Source of the DNA: Thermoflexus sp042408815
GTDB taxonomy: Bacteria > Chloroflexota > Anaerolineae > Thermoflexales > Thermoflexaceae
DNA: 64,000 bases
Reading direction: 5' to 3'
NCBI RefSeq assembly: GCF_042408815.1
Contig: NZ_JBHOQR010000026.1
Span: 1-64,000, forward strand
The position numbers and the translations under genes are program-made. The notes beneath the pieces are model-generated. The model saw nothing but the letters and a program-made list of their open reading frames with translations. It did not search any database and was not told the DNA's origin. Shown piece by piece: positions 25,018 through 33,873 of the stretch (position 1 is its first letter; every line of letters starts with the position of its first letter).

Positions 25018-26319
25018 ATGGGCTGGACCGGGCCGCTGGTGGAAGTGCGCAATGTCTCCAAGATCTATGGGCGGCCGCCGCGACAAGTCGTGGCGGTGGA
25101 GCGGGTTTCGTTTGAGATCCGTCCGGGCGAGTTTGTGGCCCTGCTGGGCCCCTCTGGCTGTGGGAAATCCACCCTGCTGCGGATGATCACGGGCCTGGCC
25201 CAGCCCAGCGAGGGGGAGATTCGCTACCGGGGGCAACCGCTGCGGGGAGTCAATCCCCATGCGACCATTGTGTTCCAGACCTTTGCCCTCTATCCCTGGC
25301 TGACGGTTCTGGGCAACGTGGAGCTGGCCCTGAAGGCCCGCGGGGTGCCTCCGGCACAGCGTCGGGAGCGGGCCCTTCAGCTGATCGACCTGGTGGGCCT
25401 GGACGGTTTCGAGCATGCCTATCCCCGGGAGCTCTCCGGTGGGATGCGCCAGAAGGTGGGCTTCGCCCGGGCCCTGGCGGCCGAGCCGGAGCTGCTGTGC
25501 ATGGATGAGCCGTTCTCCGCCTTGGATGTGCTGTCCGCAGAAGCCCTGCGGGGCGAGCTCATGGAACTCTGGCTCTCCAAACGTCTGCCGATCCAGGCCA
25601 TCCTTCTGGTTACCCACAACATCGAGGAAGCGGTCTGGATGGCCGACCGCCTTATCCTGATGGATAAAGACCCTGGCCGGGTGATCGCCGAGCTGGAGGT
25701 TCGGCTGCCCCACCCTCGCCGTCGCAAGGATGCGTACTTTCAGTCTATGGTCGATCGGGTGTACGCGGTGATCGCCGGGCAGACGGAGGAACAAGTGCCC
25801 GGGAAACGACCAGGGGAGCCAGGCCGGGCGTATCGGATGCCGGAGGCGCGTATCAATGCGGTGGCGGGGTTGACCGAGAAGCTCCTGGAGGAAGGGGGGT
25901 GGGCGGATCTCTACCGCCTGGCGGAGGAGCTGCGTTACGAGCTGGATGATCTGCTGACGATCGTGGAAGCGGCTGAGCTGCTGGGGTTCGTGAAGGTGGC
26001 GGAGGGCGACATTATCCTCACGCCCCTGGGGGAAGCCTTCGCTGAAGCCAGCATCCTGGCCCGTAAGGAGATCGTAGCCGGGCGTATCCTCCGCCTTCCG
26101 ATCATCCGCTGGATCTATGAAACCCTCCATTCGGACGATGATGGCCGGGTAAGCGCGGATTACTTCCGCGAACAGCTCCAGCTGGATTTCACCCCGGAGG
26201 AGGCGGAGCGGCAGCTGGAGATCGCCATTCACTGGGGCCGCTACGCGGAGCTCTTCGCCTACGATGAGGATTCCGATGAGCTGTTCCTGGAGGAGGTCCC
26301 GGCTCCGGCGATCGAGTGA
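25018..26319 (+). CDS. ABC transporter ATPase with C-terminal AAA-associated domain (NitT/TauT type)
   Basis: A 433-aa protein. The N-terminal ABC ATPase has Walker A GPSGCGKST (44-52), Q-loop VFQTFALYPW, signature LSGGMRQK, Walker B LLCMDEPFSALD and H-loop VTHNIEEA. It resembles ATPases of nitrate/sulfonate/taurine importers. From about residue 285 a second domain (INAVAGLTEKLLEEGG to the end) matches the AAA-associated regulatory domain found on some of these ATPases. ATG 25018 follows GGGAGG by six bases. No permease or binding protein is adjacent, so its partners are elsewhere. Confidence 0.88.
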   Translation: MGWTGPLVEVRNVSKIYGRPPRQVVAVERVSFEIRPGEFVALLGPSGCGKSTLLRMITGLAQPSEGEIRYRGQPLRGVNPHATIVFQTFALYPWLTVLGNVELALKARGVPPAQRRERALQLIDLVGLDGFEHAYPRELSGGMRQKVGFARALAAEPELLCMDEPFSALDVLSAEALRGELMELWLSKRLPIQAILLVTHNIEEAVWMADRLILMDKDPGRVIAELEVRLPHPRRRKDAYFQSMVDRVYAVIAGQTEEQVPGKRPGEPGRAYRMPEARINAVAGLTEKLLEEGGWADLYRLAEELRYELDDLLTIVEAAELLGFVKVAEGDIILTPLGEAFAEASILARKEIVAGRILRLPIIRWIYETLHSDDDGRVSADYFREQLQLDFTPEEAERQLEIAIHWGRYAELFAYDEDSDELFLEEVPAPAIE

Positions 26320-26373
26320 GAAGGCGGACAGAGGCCGCTGACTTCCCATGGAGGGCTTCAAAGGGGCGTTCCT

Positions 26374-28401
26374 TTATCGCCCGATCAAACGTCCCGCCTC
26401 TTCGACGATCCGTTCCACCGTGAAGCCGAAGCGCCAATAAACCTCCGGGTAGGGCGCGGAGGCGCCGAAGCGCTCCAGCCCGATCACTGCGTCCGCATAG
26501 CGATACCATCCCCACGGGATCCCCGCCTCGATGGCCAGACGGGGAACGCCGGGGGGGAGCACAGTGCGCCGGTAGTCCTCAGGCTGGGCCTCGAAGAGTT
26601 CCCACGAGGGCATGCTGACCACCCGGGTCCGAATCCCCTGAGCCTCCAGTTGCTCCCGCGCCGCGATGGCCAGGGCCACCTCTGAGCCGGTGGCGATCAG
26701 GATCAGATCGGGCTTCCCATCCCGGGCCTCGGCCAGCACATAAGCGCCTCGCGCCAGCTCGGAAGCCGGGGCCAGCCCACGGCGATCGAAGATAGGGACT
26801 TTCTGCCGGGTGAGGATCAGGGCAATGGGTCCGTCGCGCCGGCGCAGAGCGACCTTCCAGGCCTCGGCCACCTCGTTGGCGTCGGCCGGCCGGATCACCC
26901 AGAGGTTCGGGATGGCCCGCAAGGCGGTCAGGTGTTCCACCGGCTGATGGGTAGGCCCATCTTCGCCTATGGCGATGCTGTCATGGGTGAAGACGTAGAT
27001 CACCGGCTGACGCATCATCGCCGCCAGGCGGATGCTCGGCCGCATATAGTCGCTGAACACTAGGAAGGTACCGCCGTAAACCCGGAAGGGGCCATATAGG
27101 CTCATCCCGTTAAGGATGCTGCCCATGGCGTGCTCCCGCACGCCGAAGTGAATGTTCCGGCCGTCAAAGCGGCCGCGGCCAATGGCCGGGAATCCATGCA
27201 GGTAAGTCTGAGTGGATTCCATGAGATCCGCGCTGCCTCCTACCAGGTTCGGGATGACCTTCGCCAGGGCGTTCAGCACTTTCCCAGAGGCCGCGCGGGT
27301 GGCCATCCCATCAGAGGAAGGCGGGAAGGTGGGGATCGCCTCCTCCCAGCCCTCGGGCAGTTCCCCCCGCCACCAGCGCTCCCATTCCGCGGCAAGCTCC
27401 GGGTAGGCGGCGGCATATCCCTCCCATCGGGCCCGCCACTCCGCTTCCCATTGTGCCCCTTCCTCTATAAGCCTCCGCATATGGGCATAAACGGCTTCCG
27501 GGACGTAGAAGGGAGGCTCCACGGGCCATCCCAGGCGCTCTTTGGTGCGGCGCACCTCATCGGCCCCTAGGGGCGCGCCGTGCGCTTCCGCCCGATCTTG
27601 CTTATTCGGGCTTCCATAAGCGATATGGGTGTGGCAGATCAGCAGGGAGGGCCGGTCCTCCACCTGCTGGGCCTCCGCCAAGGCCTGGGCCACTGCCACG
27701 CGGTCATGGCCATCGAGGTCCAGCACATGCCAGCCGTAGGCCCGAAAGCGACCCGCCACATCCTCTGTAAAGGCGAGGTCCGTGGGGCCATCGATGGAAA
27801 CGTCGTTGTCGTCGTAGAGGACGATCAGTCGCCCCAATCCCCAGTGGCCAGCCAGGGAGGCGGCTTCGTGGGAGATGCCCTCCATCAGATCACCATCGGA
27901 GGCGATGACATAGACGAAGTGATCTACGATAGGAAACCCTGGACGGTTGAAGCGTTCGGCCAGGAGACGGGCCGCCAGAGCCATCCCCACAGCGTTGGCA
28001 AACCCCTGGCCCAGCGGCCCGGTAGTGGTCTCCACCCCTCGGTGGGGATCATATTCGGGGTGACCCGGTGTGGCGCTGCCCCACTGGCGGAACCGCTGGA
28101 TCTCTTCCATCGGCATATCGTAGCCGGAAAGATGAAGGAGGGCGTAAAGCAGCATCGAGCCATGTCCGGCGGAGAGAACCAGGCGATCCCGGTTAGGCCA
28201 GAGGGGATTGCGGGGATTGTGGCGCATCACGTAGCGCCATAGCACATAGGCCGCGTCGGCCATCCCCATGGGCATCCCGGGATGGCCTGAGCGGGCCTGC
28301 TCCACCGCGTCCATGACCAGGGCGCGGATGGCGTTCACGCACAACTGATCCAGTTCAGGGTTCAGGGTGGGAAGCCTCGCTGCTCCTTCCGGGATGATCA
28401 T
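26374..28401 (-). CDS. tkt: transketolase
   Basis: TPP enzyme that moves two-carbon units between sugar phosphates in the pentose phosphate or Calvin cycles. The 675-aa protein has RSGHPGMPMGMADAAYVLW, LSAGHGSMLLYALLHLSGY, the TPP motif GDLMEGISHEAASLAG...YDDN, and the Pyr domain (GVREHAMGSILNGM, THDSIAIGEDGPTHQPVEHL). Full length. GAGG lies six bases before ATG 28401. Convergent with the ABC ATPase gene. Confidence 0.96.
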   Translation of the reverse strand: MIIPEGAARLPTLNPELDQLCVNAIRALVMDAVEQARSGHPGMPMGMADAAYVLWRYVMRHNPRNPLWPNRDRLVLSAGHGSMLLYALLHLSGYDMPMEEIQRFRQWGSATPGHPEYDPHRGVETTTGPLGQGFANAVGMALAARLLAERFNRPGFPIVDHFVYVIASDGDLMEGISHEAASLAGHWGLGRLIVLYDDNDVSIDGPTDLAFTEDVAGRFRAYGWHVLDLDGHDRVAVAQALAEAQQVEDRPSLLICHTHIAYGSPNKQDRAEAHGAPLGADEVRRTKERLGWPVEPPFYVPEAVYAHMRRLIEEGAQWEAEWRARWEGYAAAYPELAAEWERWWRGELPEGWEEAIPTFPPSSDGMATRAASGKVLNALAKVIPNLVGGSADLMESTQTYLHGFPAIGRGRFDGRNIHFGVREHAMGSILNGMSLYGPFRVYGGTFLVFSDYMRPSIRLAAMMRQPVIYVFTHDSIAIGEDGPTHQPVEHLTALRAIPNLWVIRPADANEVAEAWKVALRRRDGPIALILTRQKVPIFDRRGLAPASELARGAYVLAEARDGKPDLILIATGSEVALAIAAREQLEAQGIRTRVVSMPSWELFEAQPEDYRRTVLPPGVPRLAIEAGIPWGWYRYADAVIGLERFGASAPYPEVYWRFGFTVERIVEEAGRLIGR

Positions 28402-28476
28402 CTGCGGCCTCGCTGTATTTTTTGTGGAACTCGGCGCGTTCCAGGCGCTTCTGGAAGCCAGCCATTCGGGTTTCGG

Positions 28477-28626
28477 TTAATACCGGAGGGGCGGGGCGCG
28501 GATCACCTCCCCCCACCGGGCCAGGAGGTCGAGCGGTCGCGCGACGAGCTGGAGGCCCTCCAGGCCCGCGAGGAGATGCGGGATCCGCACCTCCGCCTGC
28601 GTGCGCCAGAGATCCAGCCGCCGCAT
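28477..28626 (-). CDS. possible 49-aa protein
   Basis: A short frame starting MRRLDLWRTQAEVRIPH and ending VIRAPPLRY, between tkt and the anti-sigma gene on their strand. It has a GGTGAGAG-type ribosome site before the ATG, and Leu/Arg spacing suggests helices. It fills an otherwise 290-base gap. No family is recognised and it may not be expressed. Confidence 0.3.
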   Translation of the reverse strand: MRRLDLWRTQAEVRIPHLLAGLEGLQLVARPLDLLARWGEVIRAPPLRY

Positions 28627-28692
28627 CGCTCTCACCCCCCTGGCCGGCCCGGGATTCGTCGATGGGCACGGCCACTGTATAGTTTAAGCAGG

Positions 28693-28989
28693 CTATGTGA
28701 ACATTTCGTTAACACCCCGTTCCGATCCCTCGGATCCGGATGCTGGCCCAAGCAGGTCCTCCAGTCCCAGTGTGCGGAACAGGCGCTCCCGGGCTTCCTC
28801 CGGCATCGAGATCCGGCCATACCGACGGTAGAGCTCGATGGTTCGCCGCGTCGTGTTGAAAACCACGTGGCACTCCGGGCATTCCGTCAGATGTTGCTCC
28901 AGCTCCCGGCAAAGATGCTCGGCGAGCTCCCCGTCCAGATAGAGAGAGATCCGGCCCAACCATCCCTCACAGCGTTTTGATCGGGGCAT
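28693..28989 (-). CDS. zinc-finger anti-sigma factor
   Basis: A 98-aa cytoplasmic protein with the zf-HC2/ZAS motif LEQHLTECPECHVVF (His-x3-Cys-x2-Cys) near residues 30-45, preceded by LYLDGEL. Such domains bind and inhibit ECF sigma factors. No transmembrane helix follows, so it is a soluble form. It starts six bases after the sigma gene stop with GGGGAGG upstream, consistent with a co-expressed sigma/anti-sigma pair. Confidence 0.85.
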   Translation of the reverse strand: MPRSKRCEGWLGRISLYLDGELAEHLCRELEQHLTECPECHVVFNTTRRTIELYRRYGRISMPEEARERLFRTLGLEDLLGPASGSEGSERGVNEMFT

Positions 28990-28995
28990 CCCGGG

Positions 28996-29610
28996 TTACC
29001 TCCCCATGCGCTCTTCGGCGAAATATCGCGAAAGCCGTTCGCGCAGCTGCAATCGGGCGCGATGCAGGCGGGCCTTCACCGCATCAGTGGAAATCCCCAT
29101 GATCTGCGCCACCTCTTCCGTCGATAAGCCCTCCACTTCCCGCAACAGAAACACAGTCCGCAAGCTCGCCGGCAGGCTGCGGATAGCTTCGTCCAGCACC
29201 GATCGGAGCTCTGCGCGGAGCAGCTCCTCCTCGGGCAGGCAGCACCAGTCGAAGAGCTCCCGGGGGATCTCCTCGTCGCCCTCCAGAACGAGCGGCTGAT
29301 CGATGGAGATCGTTTCGGGCTCTTTCCGGCGCAAGCGCATCAAGGCCAGGTTGTAGGCGATCCGGTAGAGCCAGGTGCACAACCGGGCTTCCCCACGGAA
29401 GTCCTTGAGATGTTGAAAAGCCTGGAGGAACGTCTCCTGAAGGATATCCTCCGCTTCCTCCCGGCTGCCCAGCAGCCGATACGCGACGTGATAGATCGTG
29501 TCTCCGCACCGCTCGATCGCCGCTGCGAACGCCTGATGGTCTCCCCGCCGTAAGGCGTCGAGCCAATCCGCCTCCGAGAGTTCTCCCTTCATCCGTCGGG
29601 CTATCGGCAT
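28996..29610 (-). CDS. ECF-type RNA polymerase sigma factor
   Basis: A 204-aa sigma-70 family protein of group 4. Region 2 (about 30-95) shows YRLLGSREEAEDILQETFLQAF and TWLYRIAYNLALMRLR. Region 4 (about 140-195) shows LPASLRTVFLLREVEGLSTEEVAQIMGIS and VKARLHRARLQLRE. An unusual acidic linker with LFDWCCLPEEE lies between. GAGAGG precedes ATG 29610. The anti-sigma gene follows; the LCP gene is 45 bases upstream on the same strand. Confidence 0.93.
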   Translation of the reverse strand: MPIARRMKGELSEADWLDALRRGDHQAFAAAIERCGDTIYHVAYRLLGSREEAEDILQETFLQAFQHLKDFRGEARLCTWLYRIAYNLALMRLRRKEPETISIDQPLVLEGDEEIPRELFDWCCLPEEELLRAELRSVLDEAIRSLPASLRTVFLLREVEGLSTEEVAQIMGISTDAVKARLHRARLQLRERLSRYFAEERMGR

Positions 29611-29655
29611 GGCTCAAACCTCTCCCGGGTTTGAACAGTTGCCGGTCCGGGCGCG

Positions 29656-30840
29656 TTATCGTTCCCAGTTGAACGCCTCGATCAGCGTCGCCAGCGCCTG
29701 CCGGTTGGGGATCAGAACGGCGGCCCCATTGGGGGTCTGCCAAGGGCGGACCATGGAGGGCTCTACGGCCAGCAGGCGGATGCGTTCCTCCGGCACCCCG
29801 CGGGCGAACTGAGCGATGGCTAGCATCTCCGGGATGGTGAGATCCGTTTGCACCGAGTCCCCAAGGGTCCGGAGGATCTCCGGGATCTGGGGCAGGGCCT
29901 GAAGGGAGAGGACCTTCGCTCGCAGGGCCATCAGCACCTGTTGCTGCCGCTTCAGCCGCCCGAAATCGCTGTCCGCATGCCGGGTCCGCACATACTTTAA
30001 CGCCAGCTCCCCATCCATGTGGAGACGCCCGGCCGGGATCACCAAGCGCTCCGTGCGGTAGTCATCGGTGGGGTAGGCGTTGTCCACGATGGTGCGGGGG
30101 ACGTCCACATCGATCCCGCCCACCAGGTCGATGATCCGCTTGAAGCCGTTGAAATCCAGGAGGATATAGCGGTGCACCGGGACGCCGAAATTGTAGGCCA
30201 CTGTCCCCTTGGCCAGCTCCCCGCATCCGCCGAGATGGTAATAATCGCCGTAGAAACACGCCGTGTTGATCCGGCTCTGAGATATCCCGCGCTCCTCCAA
30301 CCCTGGGATGGGCACGTAGAGATCCCGGGGGATGGAGAGCACCGAGATCGTGTTGCTGATGGGATCCAGGCCGATGAGCATGATCCCATCGGAACGGACC
30401 GGGATGTCCTGCTCATCGGGCCGGCGATCCACCCCCAGCACCAGGAGATTCAGCCGGCCAGGGACAGGCCATGCGGGCGCCGGGTTGAGCCACTCGATCG
30501 GGTTGAGCATCCGCCCCACCTCCGAGATAGGCGGCAGGCCCAGGGGACCGCCTCCAGATCCTCCCCCACTGGCCATCGCCCGCCAGCGCTGGGCGCGCGC
30601 GGCCATCACCACCGCGATCCCCAGCCAGGTGGAAAGCAGCGTGGAGGCCAGCAGGATGGCGATGAAGAGCCGATAATACCGCCCGCTGGAGGTCGGGCGG
30701 GAAGCGGTCGACGCCACGGACTTCACCGTGTTCCTCCCGTTGCAGATTTCAATCCGCCGCCGGAGGGCTTTCCCATCGTTTCGTTCCTCCAAGCCTTCCG
30801 GGACCAATCCCTTATTGTAATCCACCTGCCGCTCCTCCAT
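29656..30840 (-). CDS. LytR-CpsA-Psr (LCP) family protein
   Basis: A 394-aa protein with an N-terminal cytoplasmic tail, one membrane helix (about 57-80, LFIAILLASTLLSTWLGIAVVM) and an external LCP domain. The domain shows LLVLGVDRRPDEQDIPVRSDGIMLIGLDP, SIPRDLYVPIPG, GGIDVDVP and KYVRTRHADSDFGRLKRQQQ. LCP enzymes attach glycopolymers to the cell wall or act on polyprenyl-linked substrates. The start may be ATG 30840 or GTG 30825; the latter has GGAGGAG six bases upstream. Divergent from the HTH-PBP regulator. Confidence 0.9.
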   Translation of the reverse strand: MEERQVDYNKGLVPEGLEERNDGKALRRRIEICNGRNTVKSVASTASRPTSSGRYYRLFIAILLASTLLSTWLGIAVVMAARAQRWRAMASGGGSGGGPLGLPPISEVGRMLNPIEWLNPAPAWPVPGRLNLLVLGVDRRPDEQDIPVRSDGIMLIGLDPISNTISVLSIPRDLYVPIPGLEERGISQSRINTACFYGDYYHLGGCGELAKGTVAYNFGVPVHRYILLDFNGFKRIIDLVGGIDVDVPRTIVDNAYPTDDYRTERLVIPAGRLHMDGELALKYVRTRHADSDFGRLKRQQQVLMALRAKVLSLQALPQIPEILRTLGDSVQTDLTIPEMLAIAQFARGVPEERIRLLAVEPSMVRPWQTPNGAAVLIPNRQALATLIEAFNWER

Positions 30841-30899
30841 CGCAACGAAGAAGGATCGCGGGGCGAGAGGGCATGGCCGATGTGCCCCCTGTTTTGTTA

Positions 30900-30933
30900 A
30901 TGATATTTGACGTTATGTTAAAAATCATATAAA
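30900..30933. promoter_or_regulatory. AT-rich promoter/operator region of the mod regulator
   Basis: TTGACG (30907-30912) and TATAAA (30928-30933, spacer 15) form a plus-strand promoter. Overlapping it is an inverted repeat ATGATATTT (30900-30908) / AAAAATCAT (30920-30928), with 8 of 9 positions paired. This AT island in GC-rich DNA lies between divergent genes and may bind the adjacent regulator. Confidence 0.45.
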
Positions 30934-30968
30934 ATGAAAATGGCCGCCTGGATCCGCAGCTCGTTCCG

Positions 30969-32150
30969 ATGGGGGAGGTGATGGGACGACGGGTGGAGCT
31001 GGAGGGATGGGAGAGCCGGGTGCGGGAGATCCGGCAGCACCGCGGGTTGAGCCAGGCCGAGCTGGCCCGGCGGTCGGGGTTGAGCCGGCAGGCCCTCAGC
31101 GCCATCGAGGCGGGCCGGTATCTCCCCAATGTGGCGGTGGCGCTTCGTTTGGCACAGGTTCTCTCCTGCCGTGTGGAAGATCTGTTCCCTGTTCGGGCTC
31201 CCTCTCGGTTGCTGGAGGCGGAGTGGCCTCTGCGGGCGGGCCTGATCCAACCGGGCGCGCTTCGGGTGTGCCTCGGCCGGGTGGGCGGGCGCTGGATCGC
31301 CTGGCCGTTGCACGAGATGTGGGGTTTCCATATCGCGGCGGATGGCCGGGTGGTGGAGGGCGGGCGCCCCGGCCGAGTTCAGGTTGCCCTGCTGATCCCC
31401 CCCTCGATGTTAGAGCGGACGCTGTTCATCGGGGGGTGCAATCCGGCCCTGGCCCTGCTGGCCGCCCACTTGGAAGAGCGTTTCCCGGCGTATCGACTGC
31501 GCTGGATCCCGATGAACAGCCGGTCTGCCCTGCAGGCCCTGGCTCGGGGGGAGCTCCACATCGCCGGCACTCATCTCTGGGATCCGGTGCGTGGAGAGGA
31601 CAATCTCCCGGCGGTCCGCCGGGCACTGGCCGGGCGTCCGGTGGCGGTCTTCGCGATGGCCCGCTGGGTGGAGGGGGTGATGTTGCCTCCGGGAAACCCC
31701 GGGCGGATCCGGCGTCTACAGGATCTGACCCGGCCAGACCTGCGGATCATCGGGCGGGAAGGCGGCGCGGGCAGCCAGCGGGTGTTGGTGTGGCAGCTTC
31801 GTCGGGAAGGCATCCCGGCCTCCGCCCTCCCTGGGTTGCGATGGCAGGCCCGGGATCATCTGACGGTAGCCGCAGCCCTGGCCGCCCGCATGGCCGACGC
31901 CGGGCCGGGGGTGCTTCCGGTCGCCCGCGCCTTTGGCTTAGCGTTCCTTCCCCTGGCGGAATCCCGGTACGATCTGGTGATCCCGGAGGAGCTGCTGGGC
32001 ACTCCCGAGGTGGAGGCATTTCTAGAGGTATTGAGCAGCCGCCGCTTTCGGGAGGAGCTGGAGGCCATCGGCGGCTTTGATCCGCGCCCTGCCGGGACGC
32101 TGGTGGCCCGTCTGAGCCGCCTATACACCCGCTCCAAAGGAGGTAAATGA
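30969..32150 (+). CDS. HTH (XRE)-PBP fusion regulator, molybdate-type
   Basis: A 393-aa one-component regulator. Residues 15-75 form an XRE-type HTH (VREIRQHRGLSQAELARRSGLSRQ). After about residue 110 comes a periplasmic-binding-protein-like domain (TLFIGGCNPALALLAAHLEERFP, REGGAGSQRVLVWQLRREG, DHLTVAAALAARMADAG) of the type linked to molybdate/tungstate sensing. Its stop is one base before modA, so it is probably cotranscribed with modAB. The start is ATG 30969 or 30981, the latter very close to GGGGAGG. Confidence 0.82.
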   Translation: MGEVMGRRVELEGWESRVREIRQHRGLSQAELARRSGLSRQALSAIEAGRYLPNVAVALRLAQVLSCRVEDLFPVRAPSRLLEAEWPLRAGLIQPGALRVCLGRVGGRWIAWPLHEMWGFHIAADGRVVEGGRPGRVQVALLIPPSMLERTLFIGGCNPALALLAAHLEERFPAYRLRWIPMNSRSALQALARGELHIAGTHLWDPVRGEDNLPAVRRALAGRPVAVFAMARWVEGVMLPPGNPGRIRRLQDLTRPDLRIIGREGGAGSQRVLVWQLRREGIPASALPGLRWQARDHLTVAAALAARMADAGPGVLPVARAFGLAFLPLAESRYDLVIPEELLGTPEVEAFLEVLSSRRFREELEAIGGFDPRPAGTLVARLSRLYTRSKGGK

Positions 32151-32151
32151 A

Positions 32152-32961
32152 ATGCGCCGCCTGGGAATGACTCTGTGGGTTGTGTGGATCCTGGGAGCAT
32201 GCGCGGGGAAAGGCCTCTCCTCTCCTCCGACAGGCGCTCCATCGCTGGAAGGGGAGCTGATCGTGTTTGCCGCCGCCTCCTTGACGGATCCCTTCCAGGA
32301 ACTGGCCGCGCTTTTCCAGCAGCAGCACCCCGGGACGAAGGTTACCTTCAACTTCGGCGCCTCCTCCGCGCTGAGAACCCAGATCCTGCAGGGTGCCCCC
32401 GCGGATCTTTTCGCTTCGGCCGATGAAAAAAACATGGAAGAAGTGGCGCGGGCCGGCCGGGTGGCGGAGGGCCCATGGATCTTCGCCACCAACCGTTTGG
32501 TGATCGTGACGCCAGCCTCAAATCCCGGTCGTATCACTAGCCTCGTGGACTTGGCGCGTCCTGGTCTCCGTCTAGCCATACCGAGTCCAGAGGTCCCCAT
32601 CGGAGCCTATGCTCGGGAGGTGCTGGCCCGCGCCTCCCAGGATCCAGCCTACGGGTCGGATTTCGCCGAGCGGGTGCTTCGGAACGTGGCCTCTGCGGAG
32701 CCCAATGTCAAAGCCGCCCTCTCCCGCGTGGCCCTGGGGGAGGCGGACGCGGCCTTCGTTTACCGCACCGATGTCACGTCAGCCTATCGGGAAAAAGTGC
32801 AAGTGGTGGAGATCCCGGATGCGCTGAACGTGATCGCCCGCTATCCGATCGCCCTTTTGAAGGGGGCGCCTCATCCTAAGGCCGGAGGTCTTTTTGTGGA
32901 GCTGCTGCGCTCCCCTCAAGGCCAGGAGATCATGCGGCGCTGGGGATTCGGCCCTCCGTAG
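32152..32961 (+). CDS. modA: molybdate ABC transporter substrate-binding lipoprotein
   Basis: A 269-aa exported lipoprotein with an N-terminal hydrophobic stretch and lipobox LGAC (Cys17). The mature ModA fold shows LIVFAAASLTDPFQELA, FNFGASSALRTQILQGAPADLFASAD, TNRLVIVTP, ALGEADAAFVYRTD and YPIALLKGAPHP. It binds molybdate or tungstate outside the membrane. AAGGAGG at 32137-32143 inside the regulator's end drives the ATG at 32152. Upstream regulator and downstream modB share the strand. Confidence 0.93.
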   Translation: MRRLGMTLWVVWILGACAGKGLSSPPTGAPSLEGELIVFAAASLTDPFQELAALFQQQHPGTKVTFNFGASSALRTQILQGAPADLFASADEKNMEEVARAGRVAEGPWIFATNRLVIVTPASNPGRITSLVDLARPGLRLAIPSPEVPIGAYAREVLARASQDPAYGSDFAERVLRNVASAEPNVKAALSRVALGEADAAFVYRTDVTSAYREKVQVVEIPDALNVIARYPIALLKGAPHPKAGGLFVELLRSPQGQEIMRRWGFGPP

Positions 32962-32986
32962 ACGAAGCCAACCTGGAGAGGCGGCT

Positions 32987-33838
32987 ATGGTATGGCCTCA
33001 TCGTATCCCGTTTGTGCGCCCTGGTGTGGGGAGGCCGGGGATCCGCCCGGCCTCCGCTTTCTGGTGGTGGGTGGGAAGCCTTCCTCTGGCGCTGTTCCTG
33101 AGCAGCCCCCTGCTGATCATGGCGCTTTATCTCCTGCGGGAATCTCCCTGGCATGCTGCTGCCTCCGATCTGGTCCGCCAGGCCCTTGTTCTCACGGTGA
33201 AGACCAGCGCGGGGAGCACGCTGCTCGCCATCGGGGCTGGGACCCCGCTGGCGTATCTGCTGGCCCGACGGCGGTTCCCGGGCAAAGCCTTGCTGGAAGT
33301 TCTGGTGGAGCTGCCCGTGGTCATCCCGCCGACGGCAGCCGGGGTGTTGCTGCTGCTGACCTTCGGGCGGAGGGGGGCGCTGGGCCCGCTCCTGGAAGGG
33401 ATGGGGATCACGCTTCCGTTCACCCCGGCTGGGGTGGTGGTCGCTCAGCTGTTCATCTCGACCCCTTTCTACATCCGGGGGGCGCGCTTGGGGTTTATGA
33501 TGGTGCCGCGGGAGTTAGAGGAGGCCGCTGCCGTTGACGGAGCCTCCACCCTGCAGATCCTGCGGCAGGTGACGTTGCCCCTAGCCTTTCCAGGGCTGTT
33601 CTCCGGGTTGCTGCTCTGCTGGGCTCGAGCGGTGGGCGAGTTCGGAGCCACCTACCTGTTCGCCGGGAACATGCCAGGGCACACCCAGACCATGCCCCTC
33701 GCCATCCTGACCGCGATGGAGCGCGATCTGGGGGTGGCCCTTCTGCTGACGGGGATGCTCACATTGTTCGCCTTCGGTATCCTCCTCAGCGCCTGGCTGC
33801 TGCTGGGAAGCCGGGAGGATATCCTGCCTGCCCTGTAG
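32987..33838 (+). CDS. modB: molybdate ABC transporter permease
   Basis: A 283-aa integral membrane permease with about six helices and the ATPase-contact EAA loop EEAAAVDGASTLQILRQVTLPLAFPG. ARAVGEFGATYLFAGN and LPVVIPPTAAGVLLLLTFG are typical of ModB/CysT-like permeases. ATG 32987 has GGAGAGG upstream and lies 25 bases after modA. No modC ATPase follows; the next gene is on the opposite strand. Confidence 0.93.
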   Translation: MVWPHRIPFVRPGVGRPGIRPASAFWWWVGSLPLALFLSSPLLIMALYLLRESPWHAAASDLVRQALVLTVKTSAGSTLLAIGAGTPLAYLLARRRFPGKALLEVLVELPVVIPPTAAGVLLLLTFGRRGALGPLLEGMGITLPFTPAGVVVAQLFISTPFYIRGARLGFMMVPRELEEAAAVDGASTLQILRQVTLPLAFPGLFSGLLLCWARAVGEFGATYLFAGNMPGHTQTMPLAILTAMERDLGVALLLTGMLTLFAFGILLSAWLLLGSREDILPAL

Positions 33839-33842
33839 CGGA

Positions 33843-33869
33843 AACGCCCTGGGGCCCTGGTCGGGCGTT
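33843..33869. repeat. hairpin between convergent stops
   Basis: Arms AACGCCC (33843-33849) and GGGCGTT (33863-33869) lie in the gap between the modB stop and the stop of the release-factor-like gene. No T-run follows on either strand, so termination is only possible. Confidence 0.35.
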
Positions 33870-33873
33870 CCCC

